Shown in pieces: positions 7,674 to 13,843 of a stretch of DNA of 17,124 nucleotides; position 1 is the first letter of the stretch, and each line of letters begins with the position of its first letter. A program made the translations under genes and the position numbers. The stretch covers positions 1-17,124 of the forward strand of contig JAIOTF010000023.1 of the NCBI GenBank assembly GCA_021107195.1, written 5' to 3'. This DNA is from Anaerolineaceae bacterium. GTDB lineage: Bacteria; Chloroflexota; Anaerolineae; Anaerolineales; Anaerolineaceae. The notes below the pieces were generated by a model. That model did no database searches. It was not told the DNA's origin and saw nothing but the letters and a program-made list of their open reading frames with translations.

Positions 7674-8899
7674 ATATCAGGGAAGTTTTGAGAGTTGCCT
7701 GGAAAAGTATCTTTTCAAATAAATCGCGGTCGATCCTGACCATGTTGGGTGTCATTATTGGTGTAGCTGCGGTGATCGTGATGATGGCGGTCAGTGCGGG
7801 CACAGAAGCTACGATTGCTGAATCAATCAATGGTTTGGGGTCGAACCTGCTCTTTATCAACTCTACCTTGACTCGCGGTGGGATGGGGAAGGATGCGCAA
7901 CAAGGCGGTCTGGTTTTTGATGATGTAGAAGCCATTCGTGAACAGGTGAATGGCGTGGCCGGGGTGTCTGTGGATCAGAATGCCAGCGACACGATCAAAT
8001 ATGGTAATGTGTCTCTCGAGAGTATTTCGATTGTTGGTACCACGGCTGATTACACGACTGTACGCGATGTTCAAGTCGCTTATGGCCGTTTCTTTACGGA
8101 TCAGGATATTGACCGCACCACAAAAGTCGTTGTTTTGGGCAGTACAGTGGCCGAAGAATTATTCAGCGAGGAAGATCCCATCGGTCAGAGTGTCACCGTT
8201 GGCACCACAAAATTGACCGTTATCGGTGTTTTGGCCGAAAAAGGCCTGGTATCCGGAACTAGTTTTGATGAACAGATCTATCTTCCCATTACGCTGGTCT
8301 TTCAAAAGTTCACGCCATCCCAGTTTGCTGCGATGCGGGGAGATCATGTGCGTACCATTTATGTGTCTGTGGATGAAGCGTACGAAATGGATGATGTTAT
8401 TTTGCAAGTTGAATTGCTTTTGGTGCAGCGCCATGATGTGACAATAGAAACGGCAGATTTCACCATCAAGACTCAGAATGACATTATCGAAACACAAGAG
8501 TCAACTACAGAGTCCTTTCGGATGTTGTTAGGCTGGGTGGCCGGTGTTTCCCTGATTGTGGGCGGCATCGGTATTATGAACATTATGCTGGTCAGTGTGA
8601 CTGAGCGTACTCGGGAGATCGGTTTGCGTCAGGCGCTGGGTGCCCGGCCGATCGATATCCAGGTGCAGTTCCTGACAGAAGCCCTGATGTTGAGTTTGGT
8701 AGGTGGATTGTTGGGTGTCATTGTAGGTGTAGGCGGATCATGGTTGTTTGGTGAAGTCGGAGGGATGCGTACGGTGATTGTACCGTTCTCGATCGCACTC
8801 TCGTTTACTTCTGCTGCTATGGTAGGTATCTTCTTTGGGTATATTCCCGCCCGCAGAGCAGCACAACTGGATCCAATCGTTGCCCTGCGGCACGATTAA
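7670..8899 (+). CDS. MacB-type ABC transporter permease (MacB_PCD + FtsX domains)
   Basis: The 409-residue protein has the classic four-helix MacB layout. Helix 1 is at about 20-42 (SRSILTMLGVIIGVAAVIVMM). A large extracytoplasmic domain (about 43-285) includes LGSNLLFI and GRFFTDQD, and VVVLGSTVAEELF and DPIGQSVTV. Three further helices (about 285-305, 335-357 and 372-395) make up the FtsX domain, with GGIGIMNIMLVSVTERTREIGLRQALGA as the coupling segment and RRAAQLDPIVALRHD at the C-terminus. Such permeases work as dimers with the separate ATPase and hexameric adaptors. AAAGGAGG (7656-7663) lies 6 nt before the ATG, inside the ATPase gene. The substrate cannot be read from sequence; antibiotics, peptides, lipids and heme-like compounds are all handled by relatives. 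Confidence 0.94.
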   Translation: MNIREVLRVAWKSIFSNKSRSILTMLGVIIGVAAVIVMMAVSAGTEATIAESINGLGSNLLFINSTLTRGGMGKDAQQGGLVFDDVEAIREQVNGVAGVSVDQNASDTIKYGNVSLESISIVGTTADYTTVRDVQVAYGRFFTDQDIDRTTKVVVLGSTVAEELFSEEDPIGQSVTVGTTKLTVIGVLAEKGLVSGTSFDEQIYLPITLVFQKFTPSQFAAMRGDHVRTIYVSVDEAYEMDDVILQVELLLVQRHDVTIETADFTIKTQNDIIETQESTTESFRMLLGWVAGVSLIVGGIGIMNIMLVSVTERTREIGLRQALGARPIDIQVQFLTEALMLSLVGGLLGVIVGVGGSWLFGEVGGMRTVIVPFSIALSFTSAAMVGIFFGYIPARRAAQLDPIVALRHD

Positions 8900-8933
8900 T
8901 ATTGAGAAAACTTTAAAGAAAAGAGAGGAAAAA

Positions 8934-9614
8934 ATGAAACAAAAAATTGTTTTTACCATACTAAGTTTGATACTGGTGGTTTCCCTGGCAGCATGCAGTA
9001 CGGCTGAAGTTGAATCTGTGCAAACAGCAGAAAATGAGGTTGAAGCTGATGCCTTGGCGGAACCTTCTGAAGCGACAGACCCCAGGTTTTTTGGCGAAGT
9101 GCCTTTATCAACTCAACTGCTCCTGGGAACTTTTAAATTGGAAGATACAGATCCGGCAGTGGATGCTGCCCAGGCCAGCGAATTATTGCCGCTGTGGAAG
9201 GCAGTAAAAAGCCTGTCTGACAGTGATACCACTTCCTCGGTTGAATTGGATGCGCTGTATCTGCAAATTCAGGAAACGATGACCGATGCCCAATTAGACG
9301 TGATTGCAGATTTTGCGTTCGATGGTTCCAGCATGCGCACGATGATGAGTGAATTAGGATTGGGCATCGGTTCTGGTGGCCTTGGCCAGAACGGAGAAGG
9401 AGGGCTGTCTGATATGCCCGCCGCTGGTGGTGGGAAGGGACAAGGTATGGGAGACGGCAATCCTTCGCCAGAGCAAATGGCTATGTTTGAAAGCATGACA
9501 GATGAAGAACGGGCCACTGCGATCGCTGAGCGGGAGGGTGGCATAAGAAATCGTACGGATACGGTATTACTGGATCCACTGATTGCGCTGTTAGAAGAGC
9601 GCGCCAATCAATAA
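8934..9614 (+). CDS. Putative lipoprotein of the adaptor/ABC operon
   Basis: This 226-residue protein has a lipoprotein signal peptide: a basic start MKQKIVF, a hydrophobic core, and the lipobox LAAC with Cys21 as the expected lipidation site. The mature part has a Glu/Ala-rich linker, then a helical region (STQLLLGTFKLEDTDPAVD, ASELLPLWKAVKSL, then an IQETMTDAQLDVI segment). A Gly-rich stretch (about 142-177) follows, then NPSPEQMAMFESMTDEERAT. The short MTDAQ, SPEQ and MTDEE motifs loosely recall the LTPEQ repeats of Spy/CpxP-like proteins, but no homology is claimed. The ATG at 8934 follows AGAGGA (8924-8929 region) closely. It lies 34 nt after the permease stop and is the last gene before a terminator, so it probably serves the transporter as an external accessory or substrate-sensing protein (inference). 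Confidence 0.8.
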   Translation: MKQKIVFTILSLILVVSLAACSTAEVESVQTAENEVEADALAEPSEATDPRFFGEVPLSTQLLLGTFKLEDTDPAVDAAQASELLPLWKAVKSLSDSDTTSSVELDALYLQIQETMTDAQLDVIADFAFDGSSMRTMMSELGLGIGSGGLGQNGEGGLSDMPAAGGGKGQGMGDGNPSPEQMAMFESMTDEERATAIAEREGGIRNRTDTVLLDPLIALLEERANQ

Positions 9615-9629
9615 ATAGAAAACGTAGTT

Positions 9630-9690
9630 GAGGAGGGGCTCCTCCCTCTCTCAAAGGGGCACGGCTTGTCTGGCCGTGCCCTGCTTTTCT
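9630..9690 (+). terminator. Terminator of the adaptor/ABC operon
   Basis: GGGCACGGC (9657-9665) and GCCGTGCCC (9673-9681) form a perfect 9-bp stem with a 7-nt loop, followed by TGCTTTTCTTT. A second tight hairpin, GAGGAG and CTCCTC (9630-9635, 9639-9644), lies just upstream. The region separates convergent genes, but the minus-strand side has only a short T-run (CTTTGAG), so it mainly terminates plus-strand transcription. Confidence 0.8.
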
Positions 9691-10443
9691 TTAACACAGA
9701 TACAGCACAGTGATGTAGTCAAAGCGGACTGTGCCGCCGGTCTGGCAGCGGGCAAAGATTTCTTGCAGTCCTTCCAGCAGAGGCTGGTGTTTGGGGTGGC
9801 CGGCTTGCGGGGTGTAGGAAGAGGAAAGCAAACGCCCTTTCAAGCCTTCGTAATCGAAGGTCTGGTAATTGGGGAAAGTGAATTTTTGAAAAGGTCGGGG
9901 ATGAAAGAACTGGCGAATGCTGGCATCATCCAGATTGGTGCGGCTGACGAGCGTGTAATCCGTCCCCCAGGCTTCCAGCAACTGCGCATAGCTTTCCAGG
10001 AAAGGAGACAGATCACGCTGCCAGTTGTTCCATACCAGGGCCATAAAACCATCGGGGCGCAGGATGCGCCGGAATTCTCCTTTGGTCGCCAGGCGGTCAA
10101 ACCAGTGAAATGCCTGCCCGGCGGTAATGCCGTCCAGGCTGTGGTCGGGCAGGGAGGTGTTCTCGGCCGTGGCGTTTAGCGAAATGAAGCCGGCTTGATT
10201 GCTCAGGGTATCCTCAGCCGCCCTGCGCATGGCTGTGTTGGGTTCAATGCCATATACCTTGCAGCCCGTTTCGAGCAACTGGCAGGTCAGGATGCCTGTC
10301 CCGGAGCCGATGTCGGCGATCACCTTGTCGGGCGAGAGTCCAGCTTCCTGAACCAGGATTTGGATCACTTCAGGCGGATAAGTGGGTCGGTATTGAATAT
10401 AGTCGGCAACACGGTGTGTGAACCGTTGAGTTGAATCTTTCAT
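9691..10443 (-). CDS. Class I SAM-dependent methyltransferase
   Basis: The 250-residue protein has the Rossmann-like methyltransferase core. Motif I is VIADIGSGTGIL (41-52). An acidic residue after strand 2 (YGIEPN, Glu67) would bind the ribose. ATAENTSLPDHSLDGI gives the adenine-contacting region, and GQAFHWFD (109-116) is typical of the Methyltransf_11/25-like small-molecule methyltransferases. The first residues (FTHRVADYIQYRPTYPPEV) match the usual lid helix of this group. The substrate is unknown. Its ATG overlaps the stop of the upstream hydrolase gene by 4 nt, and a GGAGGAA ribosome-binding site lies just before it, so the two genes form an operon. It converges on the ABC operon. Confidence 0.9.
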   Translation of the reverse strand: MKDSTQRFTHRVADYIQYRPTYPPEVIQILVQEAGLSPDKVIADIGSGTGILTCQLLETGCKVYGIEPNTAMRRAAEDTLSNQAGFISLNATAENTSLPDHSLDGITAGQAFHWFDRLATKGEFRRILRPDGFMALVWNNWQRDLSPFLESYAQLLEAWGTDYTLVSRTNLDDASIRQFFHPRPFQKFTFPNYQTFDYEGLKGRLLSSSYTPQAGHPKHQPLLEGLQEIFARCQTGGTVRFDYITVLYLC

Positions 10444-11384
10444 GCTTCCTCCAGCAGAAATTGCAATGCCCGGTTGAGTTGTTGCGACAGGTTCTCAGGG
10501 AACCAGTGTCCCATACCGGGGGTGATTTCGAAACGGTGGGGCAGGTGGGCTTGCTCAAAATCCCTGACCATCTCTTGTTGATTGGGCAGCGAAGGATCGT
10601 TTTCGCCGGTGAGGATCACGCCTCTCAGATCCATTTCCTGTACATTTTTGAGGAGTTCCGGTTTCAAACTATCTGGGTTTTGCGGACAAAGGGCAATGAA
10701 TCCGCGAAGGGGCAGCGCCTGGGTCAATGCCAGATCGATGCTCAAGGTGGCTCCTTGCGAAAATCCTCCAACCAGGATTTGATCCAGTTGCACCGGATAT
10801 TGGTCAGTGATCTCACTGGCCATTTGTTTGATTTCCTGGTGCGCGATCTGATTATCATCCCAGCCAAAATTCTTCAGGTCAACTACCTGCGAGGATTGCA
10901 GGTAGGCATGAATGAAATTCTCTTGCAGGCGGGGTGCGTGCCAAAAACGCTGCATGACGTAGATGTTTTCGCAATACCCGTGCAGGCTGAGGAAGAGAGG
11001 ATAGGACCCGAGAGGGTCATATCCATCAGGGAGTTTGATTACCCACTGCGGTTGGGCGCTTTGCCGGGCAATATTTTGTAGTTTCTGGTTATAGGCCAGC
11101 AGTTCCCTGAATTTTGGGTTATCCCCAAGCTGTTGGACGAAGGTTCCCCAGGATGGCAGTCCGAAGAAATAACCCCGTTCCAAACCGGCGGAGAGGAAAG
11201 CGATGGCATTCTCTTTATCACCTTTGGCGAGATAGACATAAGCCAGGTCGCGGATCATCTCCGGCAAGTGGTCAGGGAATTGTTCCAGTTCGCTTTTATA
11301 GAGTTCGATGAATGCATCGTGCTCCCCGGCACGATACAGTTGTTCGCCGCGTGTTTCCAGGTCTTCATAGGTTTTCCAAGACAT
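10440..11384 (-). CDS. Alpha/beta-hydrolase (phospholipase/carboxylesterase-like) with TPR-like N-terminus
   Basis: This 314-residue protein has an N-terminal helical part (about 5-105) with TPR-like features: an EQLYRAGEHDAFIELYKSEL helix pair, then RDLAYVYLAKGDKENAIAFLSAGLERG. An alpha/beta-hydrolase domain follows (about 112-314). The likely oxyanion motif is LHG (134-136). The nucleophile elbow is GFSQG with Ser209, the acid is probably Asp263 (GENDPS), and the base is His293 (GMGHWFP). This matches the carboxylesterase/phospholipase (Abhydrolase_2) family, which hydrolyses esters or thioesters. The ATG at 11384 has AAGGA 7 nt upstream; an in-frame GTG at 11405 is a weaker start. The protein has no signal peptide, so it is probably cytoplasmic. 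It is co-transcribed with the methyltransferase. Confidence 0.86.
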   Translation of the reverse strand: MSWKTYEDLETRGEQLYRAGEHDAFIELYKSELEQFPDHLPEMIRDLAYVYLAKGDKENAIAFLSAGLERGYFFGLPSWGTFVQQLGDNPKFRELLAYNQKLQNIARQSAQPQWVIKLPDGYDPLGSYPLFLSLHGYCENIYVMQRFWHAPRLQENFIHAYLQSSQVVDLKNFGWDDNQIAHQEIKQMASEITDQYPVQLDQILVGGFSQGATLSIDLALTQALPLRGFIALCPQNPDSLKPELLKNVQEMDLRGVILTGENDPSLPNQQEMVRDFEQAHLPHRFEITPGMGHWFPENLSQQLNRALQFLLEEA

Positions 11385-11417
11385 GGCGAAGTCCTTTCTC
11401 GTCACAGGATGATTATG

Positions 11418-11446
11418 ATTATAACCTCTGGCCTGGTGTGTGCCGT
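11418..11446 (-). promoter_or_regulatory. Possible promoter of the hydrolase-methyltransferase operon
   Basis: On the minus strand a perfect TATAAT (plus 11418-11423) lies about 34 nt before the hydrolase ATG, a sensible leader length. The hexamer 17 nt upstream (ACGGCA) is a poor -35 match, so the call rests on the -10 box. Confidence 0.35.
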
Positions 11447-11530
11447 TCTATGCAGAACAGAATTGAGATTGCAATGATGGTTTGAGAGGCGCTTTAATGT
11501 TTTATAGTCTTTCGTATTTCTTGCGTGTGG

Positions 11531-11572
11531 AAAAAGAAAACCCGTCAGGTGATCCATGGATCACCTGACGGG
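11531..11572 (-). terminator. Strong intrinsic terminator of the sigma/DUF5667 operon (32-bp perfect palindrome)
   Basis: Positions 11541-11572 are a perfect palindrome with 16-bp arms (CCCGTCAGGTGATCCA and its reverse complement). On the minus strand it is followed directly by TTTTCTTTTT (plus 11531-11540), as in a Rho-independent terminator. The plus-strand side has no T-run. It lies 25 nt after the stop of the DUF5667 gene and insulates the hydrolase operon. Confidence 0.85.
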
Positions 11573-11597
11573 TAGAGGGCTTTACAAAGTCGGGAAA

Positions 11598-12551
11598 TTA
11601 TCTATTGGAGTTAGCCTTGGTTCCTTGTCCACCTGGGCCTTGCTGCTGGCCTGATTGGCCGGGCATGGGGGTTTTGGTCCTCACCGGATTCTGACCGCCG
11701 GATTGCTGACCAGAGGCATCAGGATTGGGATTTGGCCCACCGGGGATCTGTTCTTCCTGATAGCCATTGGCGTCCAGGTTACCTGATCCTTCAGGTTGGT
11801 CAGTGCGCAGGCGATCGCGATCTTGCGGTTGCAATGCATCTTCTGGCAGGGTTCCATCTTCCAGCGGTGTTTGATCGATCTGATGGATCTTTTGCTCGAG
11901 CATGTCATGGGTGCGCAGCATTTGGGCATCTTCCGGGGCATTGGTCAAAAGCATTTGCTGAGCCATCAAAGCTTGCCGGATCTGTTCGCGGGTTTGTAGT
12001 GGATCGTCCACCTGGTCACACAATTGTGTGGCAAGTTCCAGATGTGTCTGGAGTTGAGTCATGAGCGGTTCCGGGATGTCTGTTCCTTCCTCTGTCAGGG
12101 CCAGCATTTCTTCAATGCGCCGGTCGGCAAACTCAAGCAGCAGATCAACATCTTTGTCGGGGGAGGCGGCTAGTTCCAGACGGGCGTTTTCACTCCAGGT
12201 TTTGATTGGGTAGAGCAAGTCATCCGGCATACTGGATTGGGCTGCATAAACTGTTCCGGCGCCAGCGCCTCCAAATAAGGTTGTCAGGATGAGCAGGGCA
12301 GAAATCACTTGTGTTAACACGGGTACACCTTCCTTTCTAAACGGTAAAGTTGATTGGATTTTTTCCATCCACTTACTATGACGCCGTTTAGCGGCAGGGG
12401 TTACGCTGTGTTTTAAATTACGTGCCTCGGCAAGAAACAGGTTGCGCCCGCGCAGCGCGGCGTTGGCATCCCGTGCGGGAATCTCCTGCAAAACGTCGAG
12501 GGATTTCCTGAGTTCTGCATCCAACGCCGGTTGATCTTTTTTTGTGTTCAT
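11598..12551 (-). CDS. DUF5667-type membrane protein, probable partner of the ECF sigma factor
   Basis: This 317-residue protein has a charged cytoplasmic N-terminus (1-76), one transmembrane helix (about 77-103, ending GTVYAAQS) and a large external part. The segment right after the helix, DDLLYPIKTWSENARLELAASPDKDVDLLLEFADRRIEEM, read here in parts, has the LYP.K...E..R.......K..LLL.FA.RR..E pattern I associate with DUF5667. Beyond about 240 the chain is Pro/Gly/Gln/Asn-rich and likely disordered (PGGPNPNPDASGQQSGG). No HxxxCxxC anti-sigma zinc motif is present, so anti-sigma action is inferred from the 4-nt overlap with the sigma gene. A ribosome-binding site AGGAGGAA lies within the end of the sigma gene. 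Confidence 0.8.
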   Translation of the reverse strand: MNTKKDQPALDAELRKSLDVLQEIPARDANAALRGRNLFLAEARNLKHSVTPAAKRRHSKWMEKIQSTLPFRKEGVPVLTQVISALLILTTLFGGAGAGTVYAAQSSMPDDLLYPIKTWSENARLELAASPDKDVDLLLEFADRRIEEMLALTEEGTDIPEPLMTQLQTHLELATQLCDQVDDPLQTREQIRQALMAQQMLLTNAPEDAQMLRTHDMLEQKIHQIDQTPLEDGTLPEDALQPQDRDRLRTDQPEGSGNLDANGYQEEQIPGGPNPNPDASGQQSGGQNPVRTKTPMPGQSGQQQGPGGQGTKANSNR

Positions 12552-13102
12552 TCGTCTTCCTCCTGGGCTGTCAGGTATTTTCGCAATGTGGTGGTGGCCC
12601 GGTGTTGTATGGCTTTGACAGCCCCTGGCGAGCGTTTTAAGCTTGCTGCCACTTCCTGCACTTCCCAGCCTTCCAGATATCGTAATATGATGACCTGACG
12701 CTGTGTTGCTGGCAATATTCTCAATGCGGCACGGATACGTTCCTGGCGAATGTTCTTTTCTGCGGTTTCCAGAGGATCATTTGCATCAGCCACGGCCAGT
12801 TCTTCATCCAGTTCCAATGGCGGTGGCGGCTGGCGGCGGTACTGGTCAGTGATCCAGTTGTGAGCGATGCGGTAGATGTAGGCTTTCAAGTGGTCCTTTG
12901 GGCCCTTTCCTTTATGCAGCGCTTGCAGCAGGCGGCTGAAAGTTTCGGAAACGCAGTCTTCTGCCTGAACAGTATCTCCTAACAGGCGCATTGCATAGCG
13001 GAATATTCCGGGACTGAACTGGTCATATATTTCAGCCAGTGCCCGCGTATCCAGTTGGTGTACACGGCGAAGAAGGTCTGTTTCTGTTAAATTCATGTTC
13101 AT
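12548..13102 (-). CDS. ECF-family RNA polymerase sigma factor (sigma-70 family)
   Basis: This 184-residue protein has the two-domain ECF layout. Region 2 (about 22-90) contains ALAEIYDQFSPGIFRYAMRL, then the conserved AEDCVSETFSRLL and LKAYIYRIAHNWITDQYRR. After an acidic, Pro-rich linker, region 4 (about 120-178) contains LRILPATQRQVIILRYLEGW, then EVAASLKRSPGAVKAIQHRA, a helix-turn-helix. Such factors direct polymerase to a small set of promoters after a signal. The gene overlaps its membrane partner by 4 nt. No Shine-Dalgarno sequence is visible before the ATG at 13102; an internal ATG two codons on (13096) is an alternative. No clear autoregulatory promoter was recognised upstream. Confidence 0.92.
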   Translation of the reverse strand: MNMNLTETDLLRRVHQLDTRALAEIYDQFSPGIFRYAMRLLGDTVQAEDCVSETFSRLLQALHKGKGPKDHLKAYIYRIAHNWITDQYRRQPPPPLELDEELAVADANDPLETAEKNIRQERIRAALRILPATQRQVIILRYLEGWEVQEVAASLKRSPGAVKAIQHRATTTLRKYLTAQEEDE

Positions 13103-13456
13103 TTAATACGACGCCAAAATCAGGAATAAGATACGAAGAGTTTTCTATTTTAAGTATAATAGCTATTGGACACCAATCTGTTGCACTTTGTACTTGAATC
13201 TAAGGGTCGAAAGGCAGCAACTTTTTGGGTATATAATTACATAAACAATATATCTTCTTGACCGACATCAATGTCGAAGAAGAACAAGTGTGTGGAGCCA
13301 GATACTGCGTCTTTGCAGGTTTTGCTGGGTGCATATTGCGGTTCCCGATTCGTTGGAGATCACATCAGTTTTATAGAATAACAAAGTGTTTATCAATGTC
13401 CATATTGGCGCTGATCTCCGTGCTTCCATTTGGAGATAATTACAAAGGACAATAAC
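13103..13456. other. Intergenic region between divergent sigma and FHA genes
   Basis: This 354-nt AT-rich gap holds the start regions of two divergent units. TATAAT occurs on the plus strand at 13155-13160 and 13232-13237, both without a good -35. A minus-strand TATTAT/TATACT overlaps the first. An imperfect inverted repeat spans 13255-13281, with CGACAT (13263-13268) and ATGTCG (13271-13276) as its core and TTCTT/AAGAA at its ends. If transcription starts near the second TATAAT, the FHA gene would have a leader of about 215 nt. A 36-codon frame (13271-13381) has no ribosome-binding site and is not called. Confidence 0.5.
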
Positions 13457-13513
13457 GTGACAATGAATACAGACTCTCCCAAAAAGCACTCTTTTTACCA
13501 GCGTGCCGCATAA
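13457..13513 (+). pseudogene. 5' end of the FHA-domain gene, cut by an in-frame TAA
   Basis: A GTG at 13457 with AAAGGA (13444-13449) 7 nt upstream opens an 18-codon frame (product (V/M)TMNTDSPKKHSFYQRAA) that stops at TAA 13511-13513. The FHA frame continues in exactly the same phase: directly after the stop it reads LVVKKQVIPLNKKTTTLGRQ. In FHA domains a first beta-strand of this type (A.LVV...IPL) precedes the LGR motif, so the stop splits one original gene. The cause could be a nonsense mutation, a base-call error or stop readthrough. Confidence 0.6.
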
Positions 13514-13531
13514 CTTGTTGTAAAAAAACAG

Positions 13532-13843
13532 GTGATCCCTTTGAACAAAAAAACAACTACGCTAGGTCGTCAATTAGAGAATGATATTGTTTTTCATGAA
13601 GCGCTTTTATCACGCAACCATGCTGAAATCGTGCTTGAAGGCAACCAGTATGTGCTTTATGACAAGGGATCAACAGGAGGGACATACGTTAATGGCAGAA
13701 AAATAGATCATTGTCTACTTAATTCGGGAGATTTGATCTCGCTGGCAAATATCCAAATTATGTTTATAAATGACAACTCTACTCTTGTAGACAGGTCTCT
13801 TGGTGTGACCCATGGGTTGGGGAATTTACACGATGAACAATAG
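13532..13843 (+). CDS. FHA domain protein, probably lacking its true N-terminus
   Basis: The open part encodes 103 residues with most of a forkhead-associated domain, which binds phosphothreonine peptides. The motifs are TLGRQLENDIVF (from about 11), LLSRNHAEIVL (SRNH signature) and DKGSTGGTYVNGRKI, where the usual N of ST-N-G is Gly. LNSGDLISLANIQIMF follows, then a short tail. The first beta-strand (LVVKK) lies before the GTG at 13532, behind the stop at 13511. No ribosome-binding site precedes the GTG, so this start is a formal one. The gene overlaps the REC-kinase gene by 11 nt. The domain probably recruits a phosphorylated partner in this signalling cluster, if it is still made. Confidence 0.75.
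   Translation: MIPLNKKTTTLGRQLENDIVFHEALLSRNHAEIVLEGNQYVLYDKGSTGGTYVNGRKIDHCLLNSGDLISLANIQIMFINDNSTLVDRSLGVTHGLGNLHDEQ

Noticed and set aside
9628..10179. Plus-strand 183-codon frame opposite the methyltransferase
   Set aside because: It is antisense to a clear SAM methyltransferase and has no recognisable motif.
10431..11081. Plus-strand 216-codon frame opposite the hydrolase
   Set aside because: The minus strand encodes GFSQG, GENDPS and GMGHWF in family order; the plus frame has no such pattern.
13271..13381. 36-codon frame in the sigma-FHA gap (starts MSKKNKCVEPD)
   Set aside because: No Shine-Dalgarno sequence, and the ATG is inside an inverted repeat; nothing recognisable in the peptide.
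13258..13455. 65-codon plus frame in the same gap
   Set aside because: Starts without a ribosome-binding site, has no domain, and covers the likely leader of the FHA gene.
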